From NCBI RefSeq assembly GCF_030646925.1, contig NZ_JAUSKL010000101.1, forward strand, positions 1 through 51,613: a stretch of 51,613 nt of DNA. The letters are read 5' to 3'. Made by a program: the position numbers and the translations under genes. The notes under the pieces are model-generated. The model was not told the DNA's origin. It saw only the letters and a list, made by a program, of their open reading frames with translations, and ran no database searches. Numbering within the stretch: position 1 is the stretch's first letter; each line of letters starts with the position of its first letter. Positions 49,337 to 51,613 of this stretch are shown piece by piece. Source of the stretch: Candidatus Binatus sp. (GTDB lineage: Bacteria > Desulfobacterota > Binatia > Binatales > Binataceae).

Positions 49337-49822
49337 ATGTTCGAGCGGCTTGCGATCGGTCGTGCGCAAACTTTACTGCGATCTGCTGCAGTCGTGGCGG
49401 CGGCGTCGATGCTCACGGTGTTGGTCGCCGGATGCGCCGAGCAATCGCAGTCGGAAGCCGCGGTGGACAAGCTGCGCGCGCTCGCCGATCAAAAATGCCA
49501 CGAGGGAAATCAGCCCGCCTGCGACACCATCATACAGATCGTCGGCACCCGGGTCGCGATTGAATCGGTGAGCGATCTTCCGGCGCTGACTCCAAGTTGC
49601 GAGGCCGGCCGTCAGGACACTTGCCAGCAGCTTGCCGTGATTCGCGCGGAACTCAGCGAATGGTGCGCCGCAAACAACGCGCGCGCCTGCGCCGCCGTCA
49701 ATGTCGGCACGTGGCCACGCAATCTGGATGTGCCAGCGCTGGTCGATTCAGCCAAGCTCGCGTGCCTCGGCGGCCAGGTGAAAGCCGATACGCCGACCTG
49801 CCGCGCGCTCGAAAACTTCTGA
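49337..49822 (+). CDS. Putative cysteine-containing lipoprotein
   Basis: A 161-residue protein with a signal sequence and a good lipobox L-V-A-G-C near residue 33. The mature part has repeated Cys-x-x-G/A-like helices: K-C-H-E-G-N-Q-P-A-C, S-C-E-A-G-R-Q-D-T-C and W-C-A-A-N-N-A-R-A-C. The spacing is reminiscent of cysteine-rich Sel1/HcpA-like helical repeats, but I could not assign a family. Predicted outer-membrane or periplasmic lipoprotein. Divergent from the crotonase gene, convergent with a small minus-strand gene. Confidence 0.72.
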   Translation: MFERLAIGRAQTLLRSAAVVAAASMLTVLVAGCAEQSQSEAAVDKLRALADQKCHEGNQPACDTIIQIVGTRVAIESVSDLPALTPSCEAGRQDTCQQLAVIRAELSEWCAANNARACAAVNVGTWPRNLDVPALVDSAKLACLGGQVKADTPTCRALENF

Positions 49823-49839
49823 CGCGGGTGAAAAGAGCC

Positions 49840-50028
49840 TCAGCCGCGATCCTCGAAGCCGAGCGAGATCATCACTTCCTGCAGCGACTGATCGACCGTG
49901 ATGAATTCTGTCTGCGAGACAAACAACATGCAGCCGCGCCCTTCCTCCTTCGGCAGTCCGACTATCTTGAGAATGCGATCGCCGTTGATCATCACCGGCT
50001 GATGGTCGATTGATACCCGCAACCACAT
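49840..50028 (-). CDS. Small FlbD-like protein of unknown function
   Basis: A 62-residue protein with V-M-I-N-G-D-R-I-L-K-I near 12-22 and L-Q-E-V-M-I-S-L near 49-56. The pattern recalls FlbD-type proteins and other small proteins that begin with a strand and end with an E-V helix. No flagellar gene lies nearby, so the resemblance may be only structural. It lies downstream of glpX on the same strand (75 bases). A purine-poor start region leaves the start uncertain. Confidence 0.55.
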   Translation of the reverse strand: MWLRVSIDHQPVMINGDRILKIVGLPKEEGRGCMLFVSQTEFITVDQSLQEVMISLGFEDRG

Positions 50029-50103
50029 TGCTCAATTTCCTCTCGCGAGCCGAAACATCGATCGCGACTGAACTCTTATCGCGACACGCGCAGCCGCTCT
50101 GGG

Positions 50104-51057
50104 TCAATACTCCGGCTTGAAGTCGAAATGATGAACTGCCTCGATGAAGCGCACCGTATGCGTCGTCGAACGCATCACGACGCTGTTGGTCTTCGCGCCG
50201 CCGGAGAAAAAACGCACGCCGTGCAGATAATCGCCAGTGGTGACGCCGGTCGCGGCGAACATCACGTTTTCGCCCGCCAGTTCCTCGAGCGTGTAGCGAT
50301 GCTTCAAATCCATGATGCCCATCGCGATGCACGCCTCGGCCTCTACCGAATTGCGCGGCATGAAGCGGCATTGCATTTCGCCGCCCACCGCGCGAATCGC
50401 CGCGCCGGCCAGCACCCCCTGATGCGCACCGCCGATGCCGATCAGCATGTCGATTTCGCTCTCCGGCCGCGTCGTCGCGATCGCCGCCGACAGATCGCCG
50501 GCTGACAGCAGCTTGATTCCCGCGCCGGCGCGCCGCATCTCGTTGATCAACTTTTCGTGGCGCGGACGGTCGAGGATCGCGATCCGCAAATCTTCGACGT
50601 ACACCTTTTTCGCTTCGGCCAGCGCCTTCAGATTGTCGGTCGGCGAGCGATCGATATTGATCACGCCGCGCCCCGCCGGTCCGCACGCGATCTTGTCCAT
50701 GTAAGTGTCGGGACATCTAAGGATTCGTCCGCGCTCGGCCAGCGCGACGCATGACAACGCGTTCGGTCCCCCGGTCGCGCAGATTAGCGAACCCTCCAGC
50801 GCATCGAGCGCGAGGTCCACCTCGGGTCCCGCGCCGGTGCCGACGATCTCGCCCTCGTACAAAAATTCCGCGTCGTCTTCCTTGCCCTCCCCGATCACGA
50901 TCTTGCCGTCCATCGCGACCGAGTTGAGCGTCTTGCGCATCGCGTCGCAGGCGGCCCGGTCGGCCATCCGCTCGTCGCCCTTGCCGATGAATCGCGCCGC
51001 CGCCAGCGCGGCCGCCTCTGTCGCGCGCACAACCTCAAGGGCAAGATTCCGCTCCAT
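50104..51057 (-). CDS. glpX: Class II fructose-1,6-bisphosphatase
   Basis: A 317-residue GlpX-type enzyme. Family parts: E-A-A-A-L-A-A-A-R near 14-22, K-I-V-I-G-E-G-K-E-D-D-A near 52-63, then G-A-G-P-E-V-D-L-A-L-D-A-L-E-G near 75-89 with metal-binding acidic residues, M-D-K-I-A-C-G near 119-125, and G-I-G-G-A-H-Q-G-V near 207-215. It dephosphorylates fructose-1,6-bisphosphate in gluconeogenesis. Downstream of a phosphoglycerate mutase gene (13-base gap), so both act in central carbon metabolism. Length is normal. Confidence 0.96.
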   Translation of the reverse strand: MERNLALEVVRATEAAALAAARFIGKGDERMADRAACDAMRKTLNSVAMDGKIVIGEGKEDDAEFLYEGEIVGTGAGPEVDLALDALEGSLICATGGPNALSCVALAERGRILRCPDTYMDKIACGPAGRGVINIDRSPTDNLKALAEAKKVYVEDLRIAILDRPRHEKLINEMRRAGAGIKLLSAGDLSAAIATTRPESEIDMLIGIGGAHQGVLAGAAIRAVGGEMQCRFMPRNSVEAEACIAMGIMDLKHRYTLEELAGENVMFAATGVTTGDYLHGVRFFSGGAKTNSVVMRSTTHTVRFIEAVHHFDFKPEY

Positions 51058-51070
51058 CCGGGCCTCCGCG

Positions 51071-51613
51071 TCAGTTCGCCAAACTCAATTCACTTCCGAA
51101 CAACGACTCTATCAGGTGGAAGCCGTCGCTCACGACGATTCCGGTTTTTTTGCCGTCGGCTTCAGTGTAGCGGCGCGCAATACCGGCCTTCATCGCAGAT
51201 GAGGTCAGCAGCGCGAACGGCACCGGCTCCGGCGAATGCGTTTTGAGCTGGCTCGGCGTCGCATGATCGGGCATCAGCAGGATCGTGAAATCGCCGAGCG
51301 CGCCCAGATCGTTCAGCAGCGGCCCGATGATCAATTCGTCGATACGCTCGATCGCTTCCGTCTTCAGATCGGCGCGGCCCATGTGGCCCGCTTCATCCGG
51401 CGCTTCGATATGCAAAAGCAGGAAGTCGCGCGACTTGAGCGATTCAAGCCCGTAGCGCGCCTTCGCCGCATAGTCGGTATCCAGATATCCAGTCGCGCCC
51501 GGCACCTTGATCAATTCGAGTCCCGCGAGCCGGCCGAGTCCGTTGACCAGGTCCACCGCCGAGATGACTCTGCCTTCGACGCCGAAGCGATCCTTGAGCG
51601 TCGGCACCGCGGG
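51071..51613 (-). CDS. apgM: Cofactor-independent phosphoglycerate mutase (archaeal type), partial
   Basis: 181 codons of an open frame that continues past the window edge; only the C-terminal part is present. Motifs: T-G-Y-L-D-T-D-Y near 41-48, L-L-H-I-E-A-P-D-E-A-G-H near 66-77, and L-M-P-D-H-A-T-P near 112-119, matching metal-binding sites of ApgM, an alkaline-phosphatase-superfamily enzyme. It interconverts 2- and 3-phosphoglycerate. Located 13 bases upstream of glpX on the same strand, which fits a gluconeogenic unit. A phosphonopyruvate-decarboxylase-like annotation is an older alternative. Confidence 0.92.
   Translation of the reverse strand, partial: PAVPTLKDRFGVEGRVISAVDLVNGLGRLAGLELIKVPGATGYLDTDYAAKARYGLESLKSRDFLLLHIEAPDEAGHMGRADLKTEAIERIDELIIGPLLNDLGALGDFTILLMPDHATPSQLKTHSPEPVPFALLTSSAMKAGIARRYTEADGKKTGIVVSDGFHLIESLFGSELSLAN

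Noticed and set aside
1-51613. CRISPR array, prophage, or integrase-bearing island
   Set aside because: No spaced direct repeats, phage structural genes or recombinase was recognised on either strand.

Overview
The window is a gene-dense, GC-rich stretch of a bacterial chromosome. No rRNA, tRNA, CRISPR array, prophage or complete insertion sequence was recognised. The gene content suggests an uncultured soil or sediment bacterium of Desulfobacterota/Binatota type: many class III (CaiB/BaiF) CoA-transferases, LLM-class and PPOX-class F420/flavin oxidoreductases, a hydantoinase A/B pair, a pyruvoyl arginine decarboxylase and an extradiol dioxygenase. This placement is an inference from gene content only.

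Layout. 1-4759 (minus) runs from a lytic transglycosylase lipoprotein through a DUF429 protein and a HAD phosphatase to a CoA-transferase cut by the window edge. 4893-8214 (plus) is a housekeeping run: maf, yggS, proC, yggT, a DUF167 gene and an FmdB-type zinc-ribbon gene, closed by a terminator. 8288-12806 (plus) is a tightly coupled operon of a zinc alcohol dehydrogenase and hydantoinase/carboxylase-type A and B subunits. 12987-19201 holds two more CoA-transferases, a NUDIX hydrolase, a beta-propeller protein, two PPOX proteins and an LLM oxidoreductase. 19327-21637 has the arginine decarboxylase, a PD40 lipoprotein and an HEMGH metallopeptidase. An AT-richer gap (21638-22078) then precedes an acyltransferase-like gene and a fatty acid desaturase.

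24058-33500 is catabolic: a second LLM oxidoreductase, a small phosphatase, a CMD protein, a SnoaL-like protein, three lipoprotein-like genes, then a minus-strand operon of Rieske ferredoxin, BphC-like dioxygenase, SDR and amidase, divergent from an acyl-CoA dehydrogenase. 33543-34573 carries a DUF992 protein and a short CsbD-like stress protein that has its own terminator. 34924-40893 (minus) is the classic rimP-nusA-ylxR-infB-DUF503-rbfA translation operon. 41121-51613 holds a BAAT-family hydrolase, an MgtC/DUF4010 membrane protein, a receiver-like protein, thiO, a trans-sulfuration enzyme, an HPt protein, a two-repeat cysteine-rich secreted protein, an enoyl-CoA hydratase, a lipoprotein, a small FlbD-like protein, glpX and a partial phosphoglycerate mutase.

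The most notable non-coding signal is upstream of rimP. On the minus strand an 8-bp terminator hairpin with a U-tract shares its first strand with a perfect 11-bp pairing to a segment about 115 nt upstream. That is the layout of a terminator/antiterminator switch controlling the rimP-nusA-infB operon. Two intergenic repeat families are also present: a ~110-bp element at 12844 and 26252, and a 26-bp hairpin at 34770 and 43786.
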